A stretch of DNA of 55,281 nt from Acidiferrobacterales bacterium (GTDB lineage: Bacteria; Pseudomonadota; Gammaproteobacteria; Acidiferrobacterales; JAJDNE01), in assembly GCA_022340825.1 (NCBI GenBank), contig JAJDNE010000053.1, forward strand, positions 1 to 55,281, read 5' to 3'. The position numbers were made by a program, and so were the translations under genes. A model generated the notes under the pieces. The model made no database searches, was not told the origin of the DNA, and saw only the letters and a program-made list of their open reading frames with translations. Below are positions 39,554 to 48,628 of this stretch, piece by piece. Position 1 is the first letter of the stretch; every line of letters begins with the position of its first letter.

Positions 39554-39916
39554 CTAAAGAGCGCCGATCTTCTTGATCAACTCGGCTTCGGTCACCGGTT
39601 TCACCACGTAATCCTTGGCACCCTGGCGCAGACCCCAGGCCTTGTCTGTCTCCTGATCCTTGGTGGTACAAATAATTACCGGAATACCCCCGGTCTCGCT
39701 GTCCTTGGCAATAGCTCGGGTCGCCTCGAAACCGCTCATCCCAGGCATTACCACGTCCATAATCACCAGATCGGGGCGCTGTGCACGAGCAGTCTCTATA
39801 CCTTCTTCGCCACTCGAAGCAGTGATGACGCTGTAGCCATGCTTCTGCAGCATCTCGCTGATCACATGCGTGTCGGTGGGTGAATCATCAACGACAAGAA
39901 CAGTTTTTATGGCCAT
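39554..39916 (-). CDS. pilH: PilH, single-domain response regulator
   Basis: 120 residues from the ATG at 39916 (a TTG three bases before it opens the frame). Receiver features: VLVVDDSPTD acidic pocket, phospho-Asp in LVIMDVVMPGMSGF, ICTTKDQETDKAWG and the KPVTEAEL Lys loop. In the Pil-Chp system PilH controls pilus retraction (PilT). The gene order after pilG supports the name. GGAG lies before the start. Confidence 0.93.
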   Translation of the reverse strand: MAIKTVLVVDDSPTDTHVISEMLQKHGYSVITASSGEEGIETARAQRPDLVIMDVVMPGMSGFEATRAIAKDSETGGIPVIICTTKDQETDKAWGLRQGAKDYVVKPVTEAELIKKIGAL

Positions 39917-40006
39917 CAATTAACTCCGTATATAAATTGTTTTGGTTTCTGTCTTAATCAAAATCAAAATACTTTGTACTGCTTGCATCACTTTCAGCTA
40001 TTCCGC

Positions 40007-40381
40007 TCAAGCTGCCTTGTTTACGTATTTCGCAATCACATCAATCAACTCTTCCTGCGTGAACGGCTTGTTAATATGCTCCTGTGATCCTGCAATGCGC
40101 CCGCGCGCGCGATCGAACAAGCCGTCCTTGCTCGACAACATCACTACCGGTGTATCCTTGAACTTGCGGTTATTCTTGATCAGCTGACAGGTCTGATAGC
40201 CATCCAGGCGGGGCATCATAATGTCAACAAACACGATGTCCGGCTCGGTATCCGCAATGATCGACATCGCTTCGAAACCGTCCGTTGCCGTGTGGACTTC
40301 GTACCCGGCCTTCTTCAACAGCGCCTCCGCCGTTCGGCGGATGGTATTGCTGTCGTCGATAATCATTACTTTTATTGTCAC
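40007..40381 (-). CDS. pilG: PilG, single-domain response regulator
   Basis: 124 residues from a GTG at 40381, the start that matches the usual length. Receiver features: VMIIDDSNTIRRTAEALLK, phospho-Asp in VFVDIMMPRLDGYQT, VVMLSSKDGLFDRARGRIAG and KPFTQEEL. It is very close to PilG of Pseudomonas, which promotes pilus extension. It is the first gene of the cluster; the 373 bases upstream separate it from the divergent gshA. PilH begins 90 bases downstream. Confidence 0.95.
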   Translation of the reverse strand: MTIKVMIIDDSNTIRRTAEALLKKAGYEVHTATDGFEAMSIIADTEPDIVFVDIMMPRLDGYQTCQLIKNNRKFKDTPVVMLSSKDGLFDRARGRIAGSQEHINKPFTQEELIDVIAKYVNKAA

Positions 40382-40754
40382 GCCGTCCCCACCCTAGTAC
40401 GCGCAAACCGGCACTTCCGGTTTCCTGACACCGCGCACTTTTTGTCTTATTTTGGCGAAATTGAATGTAATTTCTTCAATTTCACACGTATCATAATGAT
40501 TTGTTAGCATAAAATATCTAGAAAATCCATTTTTTCGGACGAAAACGATCAATCGCGAAAGCCGGCGCAACTCGATTATAAAGATATATAGCACGAACCA
40601 TGCCGATCACCAGCGTACTGCAGTTCCCGCTCTCCACGCTCTCGAGTTAATATGGGATTGCTATAATCACGCTATATACCTAATAAAGTAAATAACCCAG
40701 AATTCACCCAGGCGAGACGCCAGAACCCAGAATCAGGCCGGACCAAAGAGTATT
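40382..40754. promoter_or_regulatory. pilG-gshA divergent intergenic region with inverted repeats
   Basis: No convincing gene; a 66-codon minus frame (40394-40594) has no recognisable product. It contains an AAACCGG-CACTT-CCGGTTT repeat at 40405-40423 and a perfect 9-bp inverted repeat (40457-40465 with 40475-40483, 9-base spacer). A TATAAT box at 40662-40667 is a possible -10 for gshA, but no good -35 is seen. The A/T-rich part should hold both promoters. Confidence 0.5.
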
Positions 40755-42053
40755 ATGAGCGCAATCGAACATCTGCACGCAGTGCCCCACCTTACCACGG
40801 CGCTCACCGGTCCTCTGCAGGAAATCGAACAACACCTGATCGACTATCAGACGCAGATCGAGCAGTGGTTTCGTGTGAAATGGCTCGATACGCCAGCGCC
40901 TTTTTACGCGTCGGTTGACCTGCGGAATGCCGGTTTCAAGCTGGCTCCAGTCGATACCAACTTGTTTTCCGCGGGATTTAACAATCTCAATCCGGCATTT
41001 ATGCCACTTTGTGTGCAGGCGGCGCATTCCGCGATCGAGCGTATTGATCCCACCGCGGGCAGGGTATTGATTATCCCTGAAAGCCACACGCGCAACCTGT
41101 TCTACCTGGAAAGCCTGGCATCTCTGACAGAAATCCTGGAAATGGCCGGTCTGGAAGTGCGCATTGCGTCACTTATTAGTGGCATTAAGGAGCCACAAAA
41201 AATCGAGTTGCCGTCCGGTAAATATGTCACTCTCGAGCCACCGGTACGCGACGGTGCAAGATTGCGTCTCAAGCACTTCGATCCCGACTTCATTCTGCTG
41301 AATAACGATCTATCCGGCGGACGGCCGGATATTCTGGAAAACCTGGAACAACCGCTGGTCCCACCGCTCGATATTGGCTGGAACCTGCGGCGGAAATCCG
41401 ACCATTTTGCCCACTACTCGAGGGCGGTGGCCGAGTTTGCCAAGTTGATTGAAATCGATCCGTGGCTGATCGACCCCCTGTTTCGCAAGTGCGGCAAAAT
41501 CAACTTTCAGAAACGCGAGGGCGAGGATTGCGTCGCCAAAAACGTCGGCGAGCTTATTTCCCAGATCCAGGAAAAATATGATGAATATGGAATCAAGGAA
41601 GAGCCCTATGTCATCGTCAAGGCGGATCGCGGCACCTATGGCATGGGTATCATGACCGTGCGTTCGGCCGAAGAAGTTTACGAACTAAACCGGAAACAGC
41701 GCACGAAAATGGCCAAGATCAAGGAAGGACAGGCCGTCACCGAAGTGATCGTGCAGGAAGGCGTATATACCTTCGAAACCTGGGGTGAGGCCCATGCGGT
41801 GGCCGAACCGGTGGTCTACATGATGGATCACTTTGTCGTCGGTGGGTTTTACCGGGTTCACACGGGTCGAGGCGTCAACGAAAACCTGAACGCTCCGGGC
41901 ATGCATTTCGAGCCTCTGGCCTTTGCCGAGGCCTGTACTACCCCGGATAGCAGTAAGGCGCCGGACGCCAATCCGAACAGGTTTTATGCCTACGGCGTTA
42001 TTGCGCGCCTGGCCTTACTGGCGGCGGCGCACGAACTTGCCAGCCTGCAATAA
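40755..42053 (+). CDS. gshA: Glutamate-cysteine ligase, Acidithiobacillus-type family
   Basis: 432 residues, matching the family of glutamate-cysteine ligases first described from Acidithiobacillus (gshA_ferroox) and unlike the 518-aa E. coli GshA. Features: QTQIEQWFRVKWLDTPAPFYASVDLRN near the start, VDTNLFSAGFNNLNP, YVIVKADRGTYGMGIMTVRSA and the ATP-grasp-like EVIVQEGVYTFETW. It makes gamma-glutamylcysteine, the first step of glutathione synthesis. The gshB gene follows after 18 bases. The protein ends in AAAHELASLQ with no tail. Confidence 0.88.
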   Translation: MSAIEHLHAVPHLTTALTGPLQEIEQHLIDYQTQIEQWFRVKWLDTPAPFYASVDLRNAGFKLAPVDTNLFSAGFNNLNPAFMPLCVQAAHSAIERIDPTAGRVLIIPESHTRNLFYLESLASLTEILEMAGLEVRIASLISGIKEPQKIELPSGKYVTLEPPVRDGARLRLKHFDPDFILLNNDLSGGRPDILENLEQPLVPPLDIGWNLRRKSDHFAHYSRAVAEFAKLIEIDPWLIDPLFRKCGKINFQKREGEDCVAKNVGELISQIQEKYDEYGIKEEPYVIVKADRGTYGMGIMTVRSAEEVYELNRKQRTKMAKIKEGQAVTEVIVQEGVYTFETWGEAHAVAEPVVYMMDHFVVGGFYRVHTGRGVNENLNAPGMHFEPLAFAEACTTPDSSKAPDANPNRFYAYGVIARLALLAAAHELASLQ

Positions 42054-42071
42054 GCAAAGAACAATACTTTC

Positions 42072-43016
42072 ATGATTAAACTTGGCGTCGTCATGGACCC
42101 GATCGGGTCTATTCACTACAAAAAAGACAGCACACTGGCCATGCTGGTCGAGGCCGAGTCCCGTGGCTGGCAACTGCACTACATGGAACAGGCCGATCTG
42201 TTTCTTCTAGATGGCAAACCGTTCGCACGCATGCGCGAACTGAAGGTCGCCTATGATCCTGAGCACTGGTATGAGCTTGGTGAGGAAACGGAAACCCCGC
42301 TGGACGATCTCGACGTGATTCTCATGCGCAAGGACCCGCCGTTTGATACCGAGTATATCTATACCACCTACATTCTCGAACAGGCGGAGGCACGAGGTAC
42401 GCTGGTCGTCAATCGATGCCAGAGCCTGCGCGATGCCAATGAGAAAATGTATACCGCGTGGTTTCCGCAGTGCTGTCCGCCAACCCTGGTCTCGCGAAGT
42501 GATCTGCAGATTCGGGGGTTTCTGGCGGAACACAACGACATTGTTGTAAAGCCACTCTGGGGCATGGGCGGCGCCATGGTTTTTCGCTTGCGCGCCGATG
42601 ATCCCAACATTGGTGTAGTGATGGAAACCTTGACCGAACACGGTTCGCGTTACGCCATGGCGCAGCGCTTCATTCCGGAAATCAGCCAGGGCGACAAACG
42701 CATACTGGTGATTGATGGTGAGCCTGTTCCATATGCCCTGGCGCGTATTCCCAAATTTGGTGAGACCCGAGGCAATCTGGCTGCAGGCGGCGAAGGAGTG
42801 GGTGTCGAACTTGGCGATCATGACCGCTGGATCTGTGATCAGGTTGCACCGACCCTGCGCGACAAGGGTCTGCTTTTTGTCGGACTCGATGTCATTGGTG
42901 ATTACCTCACGGAAATAAACGTCACTAGTCCGACCTGTATTCGCGAACTGGACCAGCAATATCAAATCAATATCAGTGCACAACTCATGGACGCGATCGC
43001 TGCACGCCTGGGCTGA
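42072..43016 (+). CDS. gshB: Glutathione synthase
   Basis: 314 residues, the usual GshB length. The N-terminal LGVVMDPIGSIHYKKDSTL, MRKDPPFDTEYIYTTYILE, the ATP-grasp VVKPLWGMGGAMVFR and QRFIPEISQGDKRILVIDGEPVPYA, and the final LTEINVTSPTCIRELD are all family landmarks. It adds glycine to gamma-glutamylcysteine in the cytoplasm with ATP. It lies 18 bases after gshA and forms the second half of the pathway. Confidence 0.97.
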   Translation: MIKLGVVMDPIGSIHYKKDSTLAMLVEAESRGWQLHYMEQADLFLLDGKPFARMRELKVAYDPEHWYELGEETETPLDDLDVILMRKDPPFDTEYIYTTYILEQAEARGTLVVNRCQSLRDANEKMYTAWFPQCCPPTLVSRSDLQIRGFLAEHNDIVVKPLWGMGGAMVFRLRADDPNIGVVMETLTEHGSRYAMAQRFIPEISQGDKRILVIDGEPVPYALARIPKFGETRGNLAAGGEGVGVELGDHDRWICDQVAPTLRDKGLLFVGLDVIGDYLTEINVTSPTCIRELDQQYQINISAQLMDAIAARLG

Positions 43017-43138
43017 TCCTGGCCACCTGCAAGTTCTCCTCCTGGCATTAGCCTACCCGGCAACAGCAGGCAACGGCGGCTCCCTGAATAAGTCCGAGCG
43101 ACTACACAAACCCCGGTAAAAACGATTACACTAAAAAC

Positions 43139-44032
43139 GTGAACGCTTCGACCGACGCCAATCTCGCCTTTTCGATCAATGACCGCATTGGCATGAGCGC
43201 GTTTGTCGCGTTGCTGGTGCACATGGTGATCATACTTGGCATCACTTTCGCCGTACCGAAACTGCAGGAACTGGAAGGCCTACCGACGCTTGAAGTCACC
43301 CTGGTGCAGACCCGGTCCGAAACCACGCCCGAAGAAGCCGAATTCCTGGCGCAGTTCAGCCAGATCGGCGGTGGTGATGTTGACGATGAGGCCATTGCCC
43401 GGAATCCTCTGCCGGTACGCGAGATCAGCGAGCAGAACATGGATCTACCGACGCAGCCGCAAACACCGCAGCAGCGGGCGCTCCCCAGTCACGAGATCAC
43501 TGACCTGTTGAGCCAGGATGCAGATCCGCGCAAGGTCAAGATCGAAAAACCAAAACCGGAAAAGACACAGCAAATGCTGCAACCTCGCGAGGCGGGACTG
43601 TTGCAAAACACCGAGCCGGAACAAGAACGTGCACGTGAGTGGGCCGAGATTAACCGCAATTGGCAGGAACACCAGAGCAAGCCGCGCCATAAATTCCTCA
43701 ATGCCAATACGCGCGAGTACAAGTACGCAAAATATATCGCCGAGTGGGAGGCGAAGGTGCAGCGGGTCGGCAATCTCACCTATCCTGAAAAAGTCCGGCG
43801 CATGGGTTTATCCGGGGAAGTGATACTGGATGTCGCAGTGAACCCCGATGGTTCTATTCGGAAAATCTCAGTGGTTCAGTCCTCCGGTCATAAACTGCTG
43901 GATGACGTCGCCATTCGCTCTGCGCAACTGGCAGCCCCGTTTGCACCGTTCCCGCCGGAGATTCGTTCCGAGACGGATGTGCTGCACATGACACGCAAGT
44001 GGGAATTGAACCTGCCAAAATCGCATCCGTAA
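43139..44032 (+). CDS. Energy transducer TonB family protein
   Basis: 297 residues from a GTG (a later Met at 43193 is possible, no clear ribosome site for either). One membrane helix (about residues 20-40, AFVALLVHMVIILGITFAV), a long charged periplasmic linker with Pro/Gln and Lys/Glu stretches, and a C-terminal TonB domain: YPEKVRRMGLSGEVILDVAVNPDG, SGHKLLDDVAI and PFAPFPPEI. It spans the periplasm to energise outer-membrane receptors, but exbB and exbD are not here. It lies after gshB in a gap of 122 bases. Linkage with the receptor at 3207 is possible but not shown. Confidence 0.88.
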   Translation: MNASTDANLAFSINDRIGMSAFVALLVHMVIILGITFAVPKLQELEGLPTLEVTLVQTRSETTPEEAEFLAQFSQIGGGDVDDEAIARNPLPVREISEQNMDLPTQPQTPQQRALPSHEITDLLSQDADPRKVKIEKPKPEKTQQMLQPREAGLLQNTEPEQERAREWAEINRNWQEHQSKPRHKFLNANTREYKYAKYIAEWEAKVQRVGNLTYPEKVRRMGLSGEVILDVAVNPDGSIRKISVVQSSGHKLLDDVAIRSAQLAAPFAPFPPEIRSETDVLHMTRKWELNLPKSHP

Positions 44033-44079
44033 CATCAGCAACTTGCATGCCGATGACCGCTGCCAGATACTAACGGCTA

Positions 44080-44643
44080 ATGGCAACGCCAACTTCGCTG
44101 TCCAATCAATTCCTGATCGCCATGCCGACACTGGCCGATCCGAACTTTTCTCGCACGGTTACCTTTATGTGTGAGCACTCGGACCAGGGTGCCCTCGGTA
44201 TTGTCATCAATCGCTCACTCGACATGACCCTGGGCGAGATTTTCGAACAAATGGAGATCGATACCAGTCAGGCATCGCACGCCGATGCGCCGGTGTATCA
44301 AGGCGGTCCGGTGCAAAATGACCATGGCTTCGTGCTGCATGAGCCGCTGGGAAACTGGCAATCCACCCTTCCGATTACCGAGACCGTCGGACTCACCACC
44401 TCGCAGGACATCCTGCAGGCCATTGCCGAAGACCGCGGCCCGGATGACTGGCTGGTGGCACTGGGTTATGCCGGCTGGGGTCCCGGTCAACTCGAGCGGG
44501 AAATGAGTGAGAACGCCTGGCTCAACGGACCGGCTGATACCAGTGTCGTGTTTCGCCTGCCGGAGGCACAGCGCTGGCAGGCTGCCGCACAGAAGCTGGG
44601 TGTCGACCTCGGTACCCTGTCCGGGGATGCGGGCCACGCCTGA
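44080..44643 (+). CDS. yqgE: YqgE/AlgH family protein
   Basis: 187 residues with the conserved SLSNQFLIAMPTLADPNFSRTVTFM start, GALGIVINRSLDMTL, VYQGGPVQNDHGFVLH and LGYAGWGPGQLEREM. The family structure is known but its biochemical function is not. It often stands before ruvX, as here (2 bases between stop and start), which suggests one transcript. It is cytoplasmic. Confidence 0.93.
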   Translation: MATPTSLSNQFLIAMPTLADPNFSRTVTFMCEHSDQGALGIVINRSLDMTLGEIFEQMEIDTSQASHADAPVYQGGPVQNDHGFVLHEPLGNWQSTLPITETVGLTTSQDILQAIAEDRGPDDWLVALGYAGWGPGQLEREMSENAWLNGPADTSVVFRLPEAQRWQAAAQKLGVDLGTLSGDAGHA

Positions 44644-44645
44644 CC

Positions 44646-45098
44646 ATGGGTTCAAACAATATCCTCGGGTTTGACTACGGCGAAAAGACAATAGGGGTGG
44701 CAGTTGGCAATAGTGCCAGCGGCCAGGCCCACCCTCTGGCCAATGTCCGGGTGATTCGCGGCCAGCCGGAATGGGAAAAAATTTCGTCGCTCATCGACGA
44801 ATGGCGACCGGCGGCACTGGTCGTTGGCCTGCCGCTGAATATGGACGGATCGGAAAATCCGGTCACACCGAAGGCGAGAAAGTTTGGTAATCGTCTCAAT
44901 GGCCGTTACAATCTGCCCGTGCATATGGTGGATGAACGCCTGACAACACGGGACGCCCGGACAGAACTGTATAACGCCGGCGTTACCGAAAGACGTCACA
45001 AGCCGGTTCTCGACAAACTGGCCGCACAATCCATTCTTCAGACATTTCTGACCGAACACAAAAAACAACAACCGGGGTCCGAGCTTGAATCAGATTGA
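44646..45098 (+). CDS. ruvX: Putative pre-16S rRNA nuclease / Holliday-junction resolvase YqgF
   Basis: 150 residues with an RNase H-like fold: ILGFDYGEKTIGVAVGN holds the first catalytic Asp, followed by ALVVGLPLNMDGSENP, VHMVDERLTTRDART and HKPVLDKLAAQSILQTFL. Members cleave 16S rRNA precursor ends and were earlier described as Holliday-junction resolvases. It ends 14 bases inside the pyrR gene and follows yqgE directly. Confidence 0.94.
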   Translation: MGSNNILGFDYGEKTIGVAVGNSASGQAHPLANVRVIRGQPEWEKISSLIDEWRPAALVVGLPLNMDGSENPVTPKARKFGNRLNGRYNLPVHMVDERLTTRDARTELYNAGVTERRHKPVLDKLAAQSILQTFLTEHKKQQPGSELESD

Positions 45099-45579
45099 TG
45101 TCGACCAGACGCTGAATTCGCTCGCCGAAAAGCTACGCCCCGTGCTTGAGAAAGACCCGGTAATGATCGGCATCCATACCGGTGGTGCCTGGATCGCACA
45201 GCGACTGCACGACATCCTGGGCATGAGCGAAGACATCGGTACGCTCGATATTTCCTTCTATCGCGATGATTTCACGCGCATCGGTCTCAACCCGCAGGTC
45301 AAGGCATCGGATCTGCCATTCGATGTCGACGATCGTCACGTCATTCTGGTGGATGATGTATTGCATACCGGTCGCACGATTCGCGCTGCCATGAACGAGA
45401 TTTTTGATTACGGCCGACCGGCGTCAATCCTGCTGGTCGTACTTATTTGCCGCGATGGTCGCGAACTGCCGATCCAGGCAGATATCATCGGTGAAACGGT
45501 GGCCCTGAAACCCAATCAGGAAATCAAGCTCACCGGTCCAGACAACCTGGCCCTTGAAATCCAGGAGGTCGGCGCGTGA
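45085..45579 (+). CDS. pyrR: Bifunctional pyr operon regulator / uracil phosphoribosyltransferase
   Basis: 164 residues from a TTG start that overlaps ruvX by 14 bases; no in-frame ATG lies early enough. The PRPP-binding motif is [19 protein letters not shown], with [15 protein letters not shown] and [11 protein letters not shown]. In Bacillus PyrR attenuates the pyr operon; in proteobacteria regulation is less certain and it may act mainly as the transferase. It precedes pyrB with a 4-base overlap. Confidence 0.93.
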   Translation: MNQIDVDQTLNSLAEKLRPVLEKDPVMIGIHTGGAWIAQRLHDILGMSEDIGTLDISFYRDDFTRIGLNPQVKASDLPFDVDDRHVILVDDVLHTGRTIRAAMNEIFDYGRPASILLVVLICRDGRELPIQADIIGETVALKPNQEIKLTGPDNLALEIQEVGA

Positions 45580-46556
45580 CGGAAGACCTGCAATTCGACA
45601 AAGACGGTCGACTGCATCACTTCCTGTCCATCGAAGGACTGAAACGCGAAACTATTGTTGAAATCCTGGATACCGCCGAATCGTTTATTTCGGTCGGCGA
45701 GCGCGAAATAAAGAAGGTGCCACTGCTACGCGGCAAGACAGTCGTCAACCTCTTCTTCGAATCGAGCACCCGCACCCGCACCACCTTCGAGATCGCCGCC
45801 AAGCGTCTGTCGGCAGACGTCATCAACCTGAACCCCAGCGTTTCCTCGACCAAAAAAGGTGAAACCGTTCTCGACACCATCGACAACCTTGAGGCGATGC
45901 ATACTGACCTGTTCGTGGTACGACACATCAACAGCGGTGCCGCCCACCTGATCGCCAATCATCTGCCGCGGCATGTACGCCTGATCAATGCCGGCGACGG
46001 CCGTCACTCGCACCCGACCCAGGCAATGCTCGACGCCTTTACCATCCGCCGCTACAAGAAAGATTTTGCCGGTCTCAAGGTCGCCATCGTCGGCGACATC
46101 CTGCATTCACGAGTCGCACGATCGCTGATACATGCGCTTAATATCCTCGGGGTACCCGAGGTGCGTGTTGTTGCCCCAAAGACATTGTTGCCGACAGCGG
46201 TAGAGCAACTTGGAGTTCACCCTTTTCATAATATGTATGAAGGATTGGAAGACGTCGATGTCGTGGTGATGCTGCGACTACAGCGTGAACGCATGGAAGG
46301 CGCGCTCATCCCCAGTGAGCAGGAATACTTCCGGGTTTACGGTCTGACTGAAGAAAAATTGTCCGTTGCAAAAGACGATGCCATTGTCATGCACCCGGGC
46401 CCGATGAACCGTGGCCTCGAAATTGACTCGGCAGTCGCCGACGGGCCACGTGCAGTCATCCTGCCACAGGTCACCAACGGCATTGCGGTGCGCATGGCGA
46501 TTATGGCCCTGATCATGGGCGGCAACGTGCAGAGAGAACGGAAGGGCAAGGAATGA
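45576..46556 (+). CDS. pyrB: Aspartate carbamoyltransferase catalytic subunit
   Basis: 326 residues from a GTG that overlaps pyrR by four bases. Carbamoyl-phosphate site [60 protein letters not shown] and [15 protein letters not shown]. It makes carbamoyl aspartate in pyrimidine synthesis. As in Pseudomonas it is followed, with 4-base overlap, by an inactive dihydroorotase gene that is known there to complete the large complex. The regulatory pyrI is absent, as expected for that class. Confidence 0.97.
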   Translation: MTEDLQFDKDGRLHHFLSIEGLKRETIVEILDTAESFISVGEREIKKVPLLRGKTVVNLFFESSTRTRTTFEIAAKRLSADVINLNPSVSSTKKGETVLDTIDNLEAMHTDLFVVRHINSGAAHLIANHLPRHVRLINAGDGRHSHPTQAMLDAFTIRRYKKDFAGLKVAIVGDILHSRVARSLIHALNILGVPEVRVVAPKTLLPTAVEQLGVHPFHNMYEGLEDVDVVVMLRLQRERMEGALIPSEQEYFRVYGLTEEKLSVAKDDAIVMHPGPMNRGLEIDSAVADGPRAVILPQVTNGIAVRMAIMALIMGGNVQRERKGKE

Positions 46557-47836
46557 GCCTGCGTATCGCCAACGGCCGTATCATTGACCCGGCCAACGAT
46601 CTGGACCGGAAGACCGATCTGTTTATTGATGACGATGGCTTTATTGTAGGAATCGGCAAGGCGCCGAAGAATTTCACCGCGGAGCTCACCATTGATGCCA
46701 GCAATCTCATTGTCTGCCCCGGTCTGGTTGATTTGCAAGCCCGCGTGCGTGAGCCGGGGCAGGAATACAAGGCCACCATTGAAAGTGAAACCCTGGCCGC
46801 CGTATCGGCCGGGATTACCACCCTGGTAACACCACCGGATACGATGCCGGTAATCGACACCCCGGCAATGGCGCAAATGATCCAGCAACGCGCCTGGCGC
46901 TTTGGAATGGCGTTTATCCATCCGCTCGGCGCCATGACGCGGGACCTCGAAGGCACACAACTGTCAGATATGGAGTCACTGGACGAAGCAGGCTGTGTCG
47001 GTGTTACCAACGCGCTTAACCCGATCAAGGACACGCTGGTGCTGCGCCGGGCGATGGAATATGCCGCCAGTTTCGATATCACCGTGTTCCTTCGCGCACA
47101 GGACCCCTGGCTCATCGCTGGCGGTTGTGTCCACGAAGGCGAAGTTGGCACGCGCCTGGGCCTGCCCGGTATTCCGGAGGCGGCCGAAACCGTGGCGGTC
47201 GCACGTGACCTGGCACTGATTGAACAGACCGGGGTGCGCGCACACTTCAGCCAGCTTTCCACGGCTCGCGCGGTCGCCATGATCGCCGAGGCGCAGGAGC
47301 GTGGTCTGCCGGTTACCGCTGACGTAACAGCACACCACCTGCATTTGTCCGAACACGATATCGGGTATTTCAATTCCGAATGTCACGTGATACCGCCACT
47401 GCGCAGCGAGCGTGATCGCGACGGCCTGCGCAAGGCACTGCAGGATGGCGTGATCAGCGCAATCTGTTCCGATCACCAACCGCACGAATCTGACGCCAAG
47501 CTCGCACCGTTTATCGAATCGGAGCCCGGCGTTTCCGGACTGGAAACCCTGTTGGCACTGACATTGCGGTTGGTGGATGATGGCCTGATCGATCTGACCC
47601 AGGCGATTGCGGCATTAACATCCGAGCCAGCGGATATTATCGGTGTCGATACCGGCAATCTTGCCATCGGCTCGACCGCTGATATTTGTATTTTCGATCC
47701 GGAAGCACGCTGGACCCTGAACACGAACGATATGGTGAGCCGCGGCCACAACAGTCCGTTTGCGGGGTGGGAGTTCAAAGGCAAGGTGACGCACACACTG
47801 ATTGGCGGCGTCCTGGTGTATGAAGCTTCTGACTAA
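46553..47836 (+). CDS. pyrC': Dihydroorotase-like protein PyrC', predicted inactive
   Basis: 427 residues, full length for type I dihydroorotases, but the first metal-binding motif DxHxH is replaced: the strand reads [14 protein letters not shown], so both His are lost (Gln and Arg instead). The TPPDTMP strand and CSDHQPHES Asp remain. In Pseudomonas such a partner protein (PyrC' or PyrX) is non-catalytic and needed for the PyrB complex. The ATG overlaps pyrB by four bases. An active dihydroorotase must be encoded elsewhere. Confidence 0.93.
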   Translation: MSLRIANGRIIDPANDLDRKTDLFIDDDGFIVGIGKAPKNFTAELTIDASNLIVCPGLVDLQARVREPGQEYKATIESETLAAVSAGITTLVTPPDTMPVIDTPAMAQMIQQRAWRFGMAFIHPLGAMTRDLEGTQLSDMESLDEAGCVGVTNALNPIKDTLVLRRAMEYAASFDITVFLRAQDPWLIAGGCVHEGEVGTRLGLPGIPEAAETVAVARDLALIEQTGVRAHFSQLSTARAVAMIAEAQERGLPVTADVTAHHLHLSEHDIGYFNSECHVIPPLRSERDRDGLRKALQDGVISAICSDHQPHESDAKLAPFIESEPGVSGLETLLALTLRLVDDGLIDLTQAIAALTSEPADIIGVDTGNLAIGSTADICIFDPEARWTLNTNDMVSRGHNSPFAGWEFKGKVTHTLIGGVLVYEASD

Positions 47837-47878
47837 AACAAGCTTTTGACTGAAAGCGCCGGGCCTGCCACAGGGTTT

Positions 47879-48475
47879 CTATAACTCACGCAACATATCA
47901 TCTTTGGCCTGCAGCTTACCGGTAGCGACTGCGACCTGGCCCACCAGCAAGGCAAGATAGTAAAGATCACTGCCCTGCAAGCCGCCACCAAACCAGCGAT
48001 CGAATAGCGGATCAGCGATCTTGCCGTTAAATCGCAGCCCTTTAACTTCATCGATTATGACTTCATCTATTTTTCCGGTCGCCAGCTTGCCAAGCGCCCG
48101 GCTTTGGCTGGAGGGCATTACCCGGGTAAAGGTAATCGTCTTGGCGGTGAGGTCGATGCGGGTCTTGGTGTGACGCGCTTCGTAATACTTTAAAAATACA
48201 AAACCGGCGTAGGCAATGATCAGTCCGCTGGAAATAATATAGAAGACCAGTCGCGCGGTGTTGGCACCCAGCGGGAAACTGGTAAAGGCCCACACGCTGA
48301 TAATAACCAGTACTGCAAGGATACCGAGCAATACCGCCCAGTACGCCGGGTGTCGATGATAGGGCAGATAGACTTCATAGCCAGTGCTGCGCTTCCATAC
48401 ACCCAGCCCGGTCATCGCCGGCAGGGTCGATGGTAATGGCGATGCTTGTAGCACTTCCAGTTTGAGGGTTTGCAT
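47879..48475 (-). CDS. Unknown membrane protein with two helices
   Basis: 198 residues with two membrane segments (about 45-68 and 75-97) near the centre of the N-terminal half. A soluble domain follows with strands such as TRIDLTAKTITFTRVMP and KIDEVIIDEVKGLRFNG, and a C-terminal YYLALLVGQVAVATGK helix. No family recognised. It is convergent with pyrC' (42 bases between stops) and separate from pilU on the same strand by 153 bases. Confidence 0.7.
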   Translation of the reverse strand: MQTLKLEVLQASPLPSTLPAMTGLGVWKRSTGYEVYLPYHRHPAYWAVLLGILAVLVIISVWAFTSFPLGANTARLVFYIISSGLIIAYAGFVFLKYYEARHTKTRIDLTAKTITFTRVMPSSQSRALGKLATGKIDEVIIDEVKGLRFNGKIADPLFDRWFGGGLQGSDLYYLALLVGQVAVATGKLQAKDDMLREL

Positions 48476-48628
48476 TATTTTTTATCAACAATTGTTCGGT
48501 GTTAAGAGCATGGCCCTTATTGCTACGCATTATCCTCGGGATTTATGACAGAAAAGACATCCCTGATCTGTTAGAGGCCGCCGTTTAGCCGATCGATGGC
48601 TAGAATTCCGGCGGCACCGCGAAACTCC

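Noticed and set aside
40394-40594. 66-codon minus-strand open frame upstream of pilG
   Set aside because: A/T-rich, lies over the inverted repeats, no ribosome site or family.
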